From contig JAKSYS010000352.1 in the NCBI GenBank assembly GCA_022925895.1, positions 1 through 62,635 of the forward strand: DNA of 62,635 nucleotides, given 5' to 3'. The translations under genes and the position numbers were made by a program. Below, piece by piece: positions 32,333 to 40,406 of the stretch (its first letter is position 1; each line of letters starts with the position of its first letter). The notes beneath the pieces were generated by a model. That model made no database searches and was not told where the DNA came from. It was given only the letters and a program-made list of their open reading frames with translations. This stretch comes from Fragilaria crotonensis (taxonomy: Eukaryota; Bacillariophyta; Fragilariophyceae; Fragilariales; Fragilariaceae).

Positions 32333-35115
32333 ATGTTGTCGAGACTCCTGATAAGAAGCAAGATCTCGAGCAAAGTTCTCAATGTTTCATCCAATCGACA
32401 AGCGAAAGGAGCTGATGATTGGTTAAGGAGACTGCTTTCAACTGGTGTGAAACGACGACTCGGGGGGAACGAGTCATGCCACGACAAATGGAGTATAGGT
32501 GCACTCGCAGCTGTTGCCGCTGTCGCAGTTCTGTTGGTGGAATCGGATCGACAACAAGGGACGATATCATCATACTGTGAAATGACAGCAATGCCCTGGC
32601 AAGATGTCGTATCCGGCGGCAAGAGTCCTCGGAAATTGTCGAAGCAGGCTCAAAATGTCATGATCCACTCACGGAGGAGCCTTCGAGCCAGATCTTTGGA
32701 TGATAAGTACAATATCGACTGGGAAACCGTCATTGGAGAGGGAGCATATGGATCGGTCCACCCTGGTCGACTAGCTGCTACTGGAGAGAAGGTGAGGACA
32801 TTGGCGGGGGAGGACATATTTCAATCTGCTGGAGCCTTCGAGAATCACGGCATTTGTTTGTATATTTTCAAGACTGTATACATTGAATCCCGTTTCATGA
32901 ATCTGAGTGTTGCATGATGCAACACTTTATCGTTTCCCTTGCCGAACATCGCATAACTCGCCAACCTCATCTCACTGTTCAATTGGTTGCAGGTTGCTCT
33001 GAAGAAGATTTCAAAACGCTATACAAACTCGTCATCCTTCAAAAACGAGACCGATGCTTTGTTGCGAATATTTGATAATGGCGGGCACCCCAATATCTCA
33101 GGACTGCGTGACATCTACGAGGATTTCAATCATTTCTATCTCATTCTAGACCTCGTTTCTGGTGGAGAAATGTTTGAACACTTGATTAATTATGGTGCCT
33201 ACTCAGAAGCAGATGCGGCTAGGCTTATGTACGAAATTGCCTCGGCGCTTGCATTTTTACATGGAGTAGGAGTAGTGCATGCCGACTTGAAACCCGAGAA
33301 TCTGCTCCTGGACTCAAAGAAGAGAATTGATGGAGTAATCAAAATGATTGACTTTGGTTGTGCTGTAGTCAGCGACGAGGATGGGACTGGATCTGTCAAC
33401 GCTCCCAATGCCAGTTCGAATGGGACAACCGCATACTGGCCGCCGGAACGATTCAAAAAGGGGACCATTGCGGATACGGCAATGGACATGTGGGCGGTGG
33501 GTATTATTCTGTACATCATGTTGACTGGTGTACATCCGTTCGATCCTACTGGAACCTCTACTGACGAAGAAATCGAACAGATTATTCAGACAAATCCCGC
33601 CCCTCCACTCGGGAAAGGATTGACTGACCATTTGTCTCCTTCTGCGATCGACTTGATTCAGCGGCTCATGCACGTCGATCCTCTGCAACGAATAAGCGCC
33701 TATGAGATGCTCAATCACTCCTGGGTGAGAGGTGAGACTGCGTCGTCGGTCAAGATTGAAGACTCAGACAAACGCTTGAGTCGCTTCAAGGAGCTGCGCA
33801 ACCAAATTGATGCTGGTATCTTCGCCGTGTTGGTGAATCAGGCGCACAAGGGGATAACCTTGAGCGAAGCGCGTCCCATGAGAAATCTCAAGTCAGTGAT
33901 TCCAGAACAGGAAGCTTCCACCAATCTGATGAAGAAGGCTTTTGATACATTTGACAGAGAGGGCAAGGGGTTTGTAACGTCAGATGACTTGGGTCGAGTA
34001 GTGAGTCAACGGATAGGCCACAAGCTATCGCAGCGAGATACTAGAGCATTTTTGAAGACACGGCAGGGTAATGAAGCTCCTGAGATGCTGTCTCTTTCCG
34101 CCTTCAGTGGACTTTTCGCTGGTATGCAGCTAAAGCACTTTCCACGCGGACACGTTATTTTCCACATCGGCGACACTGGAGATGCCATGTACTTTTTGAG
34201 CTCTGGAAAGGTTGAAGTTTTAACTAGAAAAGGACAGCTCGTTGCTATTCTTAGAAGTGGGGACTTCTTTGGTGAAGGGAGTCTACTTTCGGCTGAAAAC
34301 AAACGCTTTACAACTGCGAAGTGTGCAACTCCAGTTGATGTCATAGAGATCAAACGCGCGGATTTTGATCGGTAGGTGCTCGCCCTCTTTTGATGGTTTT
34401 AAACACTGTGCATTGCTAACCTCTTCATGTTAGATACGTTGCTTCCTCTGCGTCGACAAAGAAGGAGCTCCAACTCAAATGGCGTGCTCGGAATCTAGAC
34501 TATGCGAAAAACCTGATACGATTGCAAACGAATGTCAACGAACTAACATTGAAGAAGGACGATGTGGTTTATCGCGAAGGCGACACTGGTATGTCGATGT
34601 ATCAAGTCATCTCTGGCGAGATGGAGGTACTACACGGCGGAAGGAAAGTGCACGCGTACGAAAATGGCGATTCGTTCGGTGAATCCTCCTTGCTGTTTGA
34701 ACGACCGCGATCGTCAACAGTCCAGTGTGGGACTGACACATGCACCGTCTTGGAAATGAAGGGGGAGGACTTTCTCGCAGTCTTGAATTCGTCTCCCGAA
34801 ATGGCAGCATCTTTGCGAAACATGTGTCGAAAGCGGCTCTTCAAAAAGGCCGTCAAACAGTTTTCGTTGCAGAAGAATCGAGGTCTTTCTGACGAAGATA
34901 TAGTTGCTGCATTTCACGATGCGGATGTTGACCGATCCGGCTCGCTATCTTTAGACGAGGTTCGTCGTCTAATGCACCGAATGGATCCGAATTTTCCTAT
35001 GGACGAAATCAGGGCCCTTCTGAAGTTCATCGATGTTGATGAAGACGGTGGCGTAAATCTGGAGGAATTCAAAAGACTTTTCCGACAATTTGAAGATGAG
35101 AAGGAAGAGGAATAG
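32333..35115 (+). CDS. protein kinase with EF hands and two cyclic-nucleotide-binding domains
   Basis: Three exons, 32333-32791, 32993-34371 and 34434-35115, giving 839 residues; introns of 201 and 62 bp have GT-AG ends and keep frame. Order: a basic N terminus, a hydrophobic helix ('WSIGALAAVAAVAVLLVES', about 53-71), a CaMK/CDPK-like kinase domain (IGEGAYGSV at 134; VALKK, Lys157; 'HADLKPEN' at 249; DFG at 273; YWPPERF), one degenerate EF hand (FDREGKGFVTSDD, about 470), cNMP domain 1 (about 535-610, core GDFFGEGSLL), cNMP domain 2 (about 650-730, core GDSFGESSLL), then two canonical EF hands (DVDRSGSLSLDE; DVDEDGGVNLEE). It should phosphorylate Ser/Thr and respond to both Ca2+ and a cyclic nucleotide. 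The HRD arginine is replaced by Ala. Both cNMP cores keep Gly-Glu, but the Arg that binds the cyclic phosphate is clear only in domain 2 (RPRSSTV). The hydrophobic helix may anchor it in a membrane. Confidence 0.9.
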
Positions 35116-35254
35116 CGTGTAATCAAAATCCACTTTCTATTCTGTACTCCGAGTCTTCAGCTTTTCTTTAATAAAACTTTTAAAACGATTTACTGAGGAC
35201 TCCAGTACTCAGCGCTACTACCACTTGGCATGTAAGACCGACCCCGCGCATGCA

Positions 35255-36286
35255 CTACTCCATCGGGAAGGTAGCCCAAACAATGTCCTTTTCAAGCCTG
35301 CCTTGTGTTCCAACAAAGCCACTAGGTATACAATCACGACCAAGGATATCCTCCAATATCTTTGGATTTCCCAAGAAAACAATTCGATCTTTAACAATTG
35401 GAGACAAAAATGGCATCATCAACTTAACCAAGATTTGCGCCCATTGCGGCGACTCACAAACATAGATTTGCTTCATCTTGACCGGCATTGTTCCAATAGT
35501 TAGACGGTCAATCTTGTGCGCCAACGTTGGGTTAAGCAGGGTCAGACTGTTCCAGAACTGTAGCTTTCCCAAGTTCTGAACTAGAACACAGCCATTCTGC
35601 TGCGCGTGCGGGTCAAGCATGACTAAATGGGAGAACCAAACGAAGAGGCGAAGATTTTCTTCGGCTGGAATCGACTTGATCCTCTCCAGATCAATGTCAG
35701 AGAGATCCAGCCACCAAACGAAATGACCTGCCTTGTCGTAGGACACCTTCATGTTCCACGCCTTCCATGCCTTCCGAATCGAATCAACGTCAAGTGGTGG
35801 GTCAATCATATCGCGGCCCGTGTTGTCCATCCAATTCGCGTAGGCTGCAAGGCGTTCGAATGCTCGAGATACGTTGAATTGGTTTGAATCTTCGACCTTG
35901 GCCCATAGCAGAAAGGCGACAAAGACGTCGTCCAGAGTCTTTTGAAACGGATCGAGTGGAACGGTCGCAAAATTCCACTTTTGAGGTCGCGTTTGTGGGG
36001 TGACTTTCTTAATCTCCACCATTTCTTTCAATTTCTCCAAGGCTTCATCTATGGATTCGATCATGATGTCCGGCGCCTTTTCTGGCGTTTCTGTAAGGCC
36101 AACGACAGCAGTCACAGATGTCTCGACTCCTAGTTGAACACTTCGAAGTGAAGTTTCGAACATTTCCTTAGTTTTTGAGCTCGCACTGAAGAATGAACGA
36201 CTCAACTCATGTGCAAACTTCTTCGCTTTCATTGGCATGTCGTCCGAGGACTTGTCTGTGTCCACTGTTACAGATTCGTCCGTCAT
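35255..36286 (-). CDS. CRAL-TRIO (Sec14-like) domain protein
   Basis: A 343-residue protein. Residues about 115-190 resemble the CRAL-TRIO N-terminal helix bundle, and about 190-335 the lipid-binding lobe: 'HFVWWLDLSDIDLERIKSIP', 'GCVLVQNLGKLQFWNSLTLL', a KIDRLTIGTMPVKMKQIYVC segment and 'VKDRIVFLGNPKILEDILGR' fit the Sec14 pattern, in which a strand with an acidic or polar residue is followed by 'P.r...i...n.P'. The first 85 residues are charged and helical, without a signal peptide. Such proteins bind and exchange phosphoinositides, phosphatidylcholine, tocopherol or retinoids between membranes; the ligand cannot be read here. It is convergent with the kinase gene (139 bases between stops). 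Its 5' end lies only 90 bases from the edge of the retrotransposon at 36377, so its promoter has very probably been split by the insertion. Confidence 0.75.
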   Translation of the reverse strand: MTDESVTVDTDKSSDDMPMKAKKFAHELSRSFFSASSKTKEMFETSLRSVQLGVETSVTAVVGLTETPEKAPDIMIESIDEALEKLKEMVEIKKVTPQTRPQKWNFATVPLDPFQKTLDDVFVAFLLWAKVEDSNQFNVSRAFERLAAYANWMDNTGRDMIDPPLDVDSIRKAWKAWNMKVSYDKAGHFVWWLDLSDIDLERIKSIPAEENLRLFVWFSHLVMLDPHAQQNGCVLVQNLGKLQFWNSLTLLNPTLAHKIDRLTIGTMPVKMKQIYVCESPQWAQILVKLMMPFLSPIVKDRIVFLGNPKILEDILGRDCIPSGFVGTQGRLEKDIVWATFPME

Positions 36287-36376
36287 GTTCTTTTTGTTGT
36301 TTCCTATGTTCCATGCATCAGTTCTTCAGAATATGAACCCAGCATCCAGAAATAGTGGGACCATATGTACGCCCAT

Positions 36377-36588
36377 GGCGGGATGCGTGAACTTTCCCGC
36401 CTCAGCGGCTGCTTAACCGTACGGTCTTAGTAGTGTCGGTAGGGTGGCTACCGTTGTAGACGCTACTACTAGCGTTCTAAAGTACTCCAGTAGGTGTTTG
36501 GTGGTTGTGGCAACTTACTAAGGGACCTTACCATCCAAACCTTGCCAGGCGGTAGCACGGCGTAAGCGCAGTGCCTACCGTTTGATCG
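36377..36588 (-). repeat. terminal B repeat (B2) of the retrotransposon
   Basis: A 212-base repeat matching 36912-37115 except for an extra 8 bases (CTCCAGTA, near 36485-36495). It begins GGCGGGATGCG next to flanking CCCAT and ends GTTTGATCG. Confidence 0.92.
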
Positions 36589-36602
36589 GCGTGGGAGGGT
36601 GG

Positions 36603-36913
36603 GTTTTAAACTAAGCTAGCTATCGATAGCTCGGCTACCACACTCGTAGTGTACCTTAGTCAGGTTCCTCGTGTGGTGCTAATTGATGCTGCGACGACGT
36701 TCGGTTGCCGAGACAAACAACAATGAGCCCGATGCCTGCACAAGCTTCCATTCAATTGCCCGGTACAAAGTACCAGGGTCTGCCACGCATTTCTGGCTTA
36801 CGTACACTTCTCGGCCAGTACCCCATGCCCCGTAGGATCCGCGTTGGTCGGATTTCCTTGTGGCATGTTCTGTGTGATGTATGCAGACCTCCCGTACTCG
36901 CTGCCGCTGACGG
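36603..36913 (-). repeat. internal A repeat (A2) of the retrotransposon
   Basis: A 311-base copy of 42654-42964, from GTTTTAAACTAAGC to GCTGCCGCTGACGG. It abuts the internal B repeat, sharing the GG at 36912-36913. It contains its own GTACAAAGTACCAGG word at 36763-36777. Confidence 0.93.
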
Positions 36914-37115
36914 CGGGATGCGTGAACTTTCCCGCCTCAGCGGCTGCTTAACCGTACGGTCTTAGTAGTGTCGGTAGGGTGGCTACCGTTGTAGACGCTA
37001 CTACTAGCGTTCTAAAGTAGGTGTTTGGTGGTTGTGGCAACTTACTAAGGGACCTTACCATCCAAACCTTGCCAGGCGGTAGCACGGCGTAAGCGCAGTG
37101 CCTACCGTTTGATCG
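36912..37115 (-). repeat. internal B repeat (B1) of the retrotransposon
   Basis: A 204-base copy of the terminal B repeat, lacking its 8-base insertion. It ends 64 bases after the recombinase stop codon (in element orientation). Confidence 0.92.
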
Positions 37116-37179
37116 CCCCAAGGGCCAGAGGCGAGAAGGGCGGGAGCCAACGGCGGGTGGGAAGAGATCGGTGAGGCCG

Positions 37180-38373
37180 TCAACCCGGAGTGAGGCGGAA
37201 GGACCCGCCGCGAAGCATGGCGGCGGAGAGGCCCGTCATGACGGGTTGCGCCTGCACGTGTAAGTATCTGTACATTTCGTCGGAACGCCAGCGGCCCACC
37301 ATACGAATGCGGTCGCTGTCGACGCCGGCACACAACAACGCCATGGCCCCGCCGGCGCGGGTGGATCGAACTGAGACATCAGCGATGGTGTAAGCTGGGT
37401 CAGGGTGGAAGTGGAGGACTGAGCGAATGCGAGAGGTGATATCGGCCGGGGAAATGTACTGAAAGGGGGCCTGAGCCACTGGCCGGACGGCGTTGAGTGG
37501 TGTAGTGGCGGTGGCCCCCTGGGCGCGGAGTGCGATGATGCGAGATACCAGGGCGGTCACAGGGCACAAGGAAGGGTGTCCCGAGCGCCCATGACCAATT
37601 CGTTCGTTCCGCACTCCGTTCTTTTGCTGCGTGAAGGTCAACGTGGCAAACGTGGCAGCGCGCAGCTCGTTCTCGGTCCCCGTGAGGTGGTCGAGAGCGC
37701 GAGAGCCAATCCAAAGTTGTACGTCACAGAGGCGGAACAGGTGTGACCCCTGTGTGTGCGGGTAGCCCAAATATTCGCCGGGCCGGAGCAAGAAGTAAAA
37801 ACCGATGATGAGACAGTGTGCGGCGGCGATGGCCGCCGGTGTGGCCTCGCCTTGGGCCATCGCCCACACTTGGGAGACCAGCCCCAAGGGCAATGGCTTG
37901 ACCCGTGAAGGTGGAGCGTCGAGTCGCTGCCAAGCCTGAAAGAGGGATGTGAGGCGGAAGTCGACGGTGCCTCGGGTGGTCAAACGAGGGTCAGGGGTCC
38001 CCATCCGGGCGTGCGCCTGGCCCACCGCTCGTAGGGCGTCCTCCACCGTGCGAGCCCGGACAGGTCTACGTCCGGGCGCAATGGTGCCGTGGCGGTAGCG
38101 GTGGGCGAAGAGCTGCAGAAGAGGGATGGAGTCCTCGGTTGTGTCGCGGATGGGGCTGACGCCCAGACTGGCACAGAAGGTCGACCAGAGCTGCCATGCG
38201 GCGTTAGCGGTGGTGGACCGCTGACGAGAGGTGCGATCGGCGTACGTTTGTTGGATAGCGCCCCAATCAAGGTAGCATTGGTGTCTGGCGAGAGGGTCCG
38301 CAGTTGCCAGGAGGTTGTCTGTGGAAATACCAAGTTGAAGTGTGTGAGTAAGGCCGGGTCCGACAGGTCCCAA
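37180..38373 (-). CDS. retrotransposon tyrosine recombinase
   Basis: A 397-residue integrase/recombinase of the DIRS-order type, replacing the usual DDE integrase. An N-terminal SAM-like core-binding region (about residues 35-165) precedes the catalytic domain. Box I Arg is in 'FYFLLRPGEYLGYP'; the beta-hairpin Lys is probably in FTQQKNGVRNE. Box II reads SVRSTRAGGAMAL, where Arg stands at the usual His of HxxR; GRWRSDEMYRYLH gives the Trp (His/Trp position) and the nucleophile Tyr near residue 370. The 5' end overlaps the RT-RNase H ORF by 394 bases in another frame, so expression probably needs frameshifting, re-initiation or a separate transcript. It recombines the circular cDNA into the genome at a short core, apparently GG here. 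Confidence 0.92.
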   Translation of the reverse strand: MGPVGPGLTHTLQLGISTDNLLATADPLARHQCYLDWGAIQQTYADRTSRQRSTTANAAWQLWSTFCASLGVSPIRDTTEDSIPLLQLFAHRYRHGTIAPGRRPVRARTVEDALRAVGQAHARMGTPDPRLTTRGTVDFRLTSLFQAWQRLDAPPSRVKPLPLGLVSQVWAMAQGEATPAAIAAAHCLIIGFYFLLRPGEYLGYPHTQGSHLFRLCDVQLWIGSRALDHLTGTENELRAATFATLTFTQQKNGVRNERIGHGRSGHPSLCPVTALVSRIIALRAQGATATTPLNAVRPVAQAPFQYISPADITSRIRSVLHFHPDPAYTIADVSVRSTRAGGAMALLCAGVDSDRIRMVGRWRSDEMYRYLHVQAQPVMTGLSAAMLRGGSFRLTPG

Positions 38374-40328
38374 CGGCGGCTGGCGTCATCAGCCATGACG
38401 TTAACTGGACCAGGTATGTAGTGGTGACGCGCCACGTAGCGGTGAGCGCGTTGGTGTAGTGCATTGTACCGGAGCAGATGGGAGCGTGCAGCGAACGAGG
38501 TGGCGGCCCCCCGGGTTGACCATGCCACCGCAGCGCGGTTGTCGCTTGCGATCCACATGGTGCGCTCGCATACGTCGCGTTCCGTGGCCAGGATGTCCTT
38601 ATGCGCGATAACCCCAACAAGCTCCAAATCCGAAATGGAGATGGTGCCGTGTGGATTGTCCGAGGTGACGAGGGTGTTGGACACCTTGGCTGGGAACCGT
38701 TGCCGCCAGACGATGGGTGGGGAAGAAGGGTTGAGAGCGTCGAACCATATGCCGCCCATACCGGTCTGGCATGCATCGCACGCACCAATGTCGGATGGGG
38801 ATGTCGGCACGAGCTCTTGCAATCGCGTTGGGCGCTCGTGCACCGATGTTACGAGCGCGTGGAAATCCCTTGCAAGGTCGTTGATGCGTTTCGTGATCCG
38901 TACGCGATGTCGCTCCGTATGTCGGAGTGCCTCCTGTAGCACCGAAAAGAGACCTCGTGTGCCCGGCAGTGCTGGCGACATAGATCGTAGCTCCCCAAGC
39001 ACTTGGTGCCACTTTCGGACGGGCAAACGTTTGTTAGGCGGTAGGAGCAATGCCAGGACCTCCCGGAGGCGTGCCAGACGATGCTCCGGTAGGTGGAGCG
39101 TTAGTGTCTCCGAATCGATGTCCCATCCCAGGATGCGCTTGCGTGGGGCCCAGCAAGCGTCACCTTTCAACATTTTCTTCGTAGAGGCTGGCTCCTTTCG
39201 ATGTACAGGGTCCCCGTCAGCGAGGGGCCGCAGTACCTCGTCGATTGCGGCTAACGTTGCGCGCATGACCTTTTGTTGCTGGCGCTGCGTTTGCGCCATG
39301 AGGAGAAAGTCGTCAACATAAACGTCGACTTGCGACACTGGTGGCCGCCCCGAACCGCTCAGTGTTGGGTGCATTGTGACCGTGCGGCGCTGTGCGCGTG
39401 ATATGCCGGTGTCGCTTGGAGGTGTGGAGGCCACTGCCTCCAGGCGGTGGACCTGGTTGAGGCGCGGCTCGTGGCGCGCGGACAACATCACGTTCGCCCG
39501 GTCACATGCCGTTTCGGTGATAACTGTAAAATAGGGTGGTGACTCAACCCACCCCATGGGTAGTGCGAGGGGAAATGCTATGAGTGGTGTACTCCCTGGT
39601 GCTGTAGGTAGTATCACGCCTAGTTTTGGGACATCTGCTATCTGTACCCAAACACGATAGAAACCGTCAGCCACATCAATCTTTGCCATGTATACCGGGC
39701 CGTATCTTGGATCGGCATGAACAAGGGTCGTAAAGACCCGTTGCAAGGCTCTGCCAAACTGCATCGCCTCGCGTGGTGCCCACCGTAGCGTGTCATCATT
39801 GACGCCCGAGTACGTATAATCCACGATCAATCTCGGCCTCCGGTCACGTTGTGGGACGACACCAAGAGGGGAGACGCGCAAATTCGGTATGTGTGCCACT
39901 GCCTTGTACGGTAGCACGACCCAGTATCCTTGCTTGCAAAAATCAAGCATTTCCTCCGCAACAAATTCTCGCTCGCTGTGTGAGGAATGGTGGGGTCCCC
40001 GCTGCACCGCTTCGTAACAACGCTCCCGGCTCCACGGCGCCGTGGTCATGGGCACACTCGCGCCGCGTCGACCCAAATGTCGCAACAGCCGTGCCGCTTT
40101 ATGTGGGAGGGCTCCCGCACCGTCCGTGATGTTCGATTGCCCCCTGGCTTCTGCCAATGTAGCCTGCCAGCCGTATACACGCACGCGTTCTGCATAATGT
40201 CTCGCCAACTTACCAAGTGATCGTTCCGCTGCCGACATCTCCGGCTGCTGCTTCCGCTTCCTCGTTGCCCCTGCGGTGGTGTCCGGTCGTGGCGAACCGG
40301 GGAAAGTTGGGGCCACTGTTGGCGCCAC
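37980..40328 (-). CDS. retrotransposon reverse transcriptase-RNase H
   Basis: A 782-residue polyprotein. RT motif A is in 'VYMAKIDVADGFYRVWVQ' (about residue 210). Motif C is YVDD in 'QVDVYVDDFLLMAQ' (about 330), and the thumb-like segment 'KRILGWDIDSETLTLHLPEH' follows. RNase H is seen in 'GACDACQTGMGGIWFDALN' (first Asp), the ELVGVIAHKDIL segment (Glu), 'IASDNRAAVAWSTRG' (second Asp) and 'NVMADDASRRWDLSD' (last Asp). The domain order and the sequence around YVDD fit DIRS-order elements. No methyltransferase motifs follow. The frame is uninterrupted. It starts 78 bases after the gag-like stop and overlaps the recombinase ORF at its 3' end. Confidence 0.94.
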   Translation of the reverse strand: MAPTVAPTFPGSPRPDTTAGATRKRKQQPEMSAAERSLGKLARHYAERVRVYGWQATLAEARGQSNITDGAGALPHKAARLLRHLGRRGASVPMTTAPWSRERCYEAVQRGPHHSSHSEREFVAEEMLDFCKQGYWVVLPYKAVAHIPNLRVSPLGVVPQRDRRPRLIVDYTYSGVNDDTLRWAPREAMQFGRALQRVFTTLVHADPRYGPVYMAKIDVADGFYRVWVQIADVPKLGVILPTAPGSTPLIAFPLALPMGWVESPPYFTVITETACDRANVMLSARHEPRLNQVHRLEAVASTPPSDTGISRAQRRTVTMHPTLSGSGRPPVSQVDVYVDDFLLMAQTQRQQQKVMRATLAAIDEVLRPLADGDPVHRKEPASTKKMLKGDACWAPRKRILGWDIDSETLTLHLPEHRLARLREVLALLLPPNKRLPVRKWHQVLGELRSMSPALPGTRGLFSVLQEALRHTERHRVRITKRINDLARDFHALVTSVHERPTRLQELVPTSPSDIGACDACQTGMGGIWFDALNPSSPPIVWRQRFPAKVSNTLVTSDNPHGTISISDLELVGVIAHKDILATERDVCERTMWIASDNRAAVAWSTRGAATSFAARSHLLRYNALHQRAHRYVARHHYIPGPVNVMADDASRRWDLSDPALLTHFNLVFPQTTSWQLRTLSPDTNATLIGALSNKRTPIAPLVSGPPPLTPHGSSGRPSVPVWASAPSATQPRTPSLFCSSSPTATATAPLRPDVDLSGLARWRTPYERWARRTPGWGPLTLV

Positions 40329-40406
40329 CCACGGCGGCGCCTCAATCTGCCAGGTGGACTCGGGCCTCGTCTCGATGACGCGATCCGTATCCCCCTGGCG
40401 TTCCCG

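Noticed and set aside
36705..36965. ORFs starting identically at 36705 and 42756
   Set aside because: They are the same terminal repeat read twice; both run out at different downstream sequence and have no protein feature.
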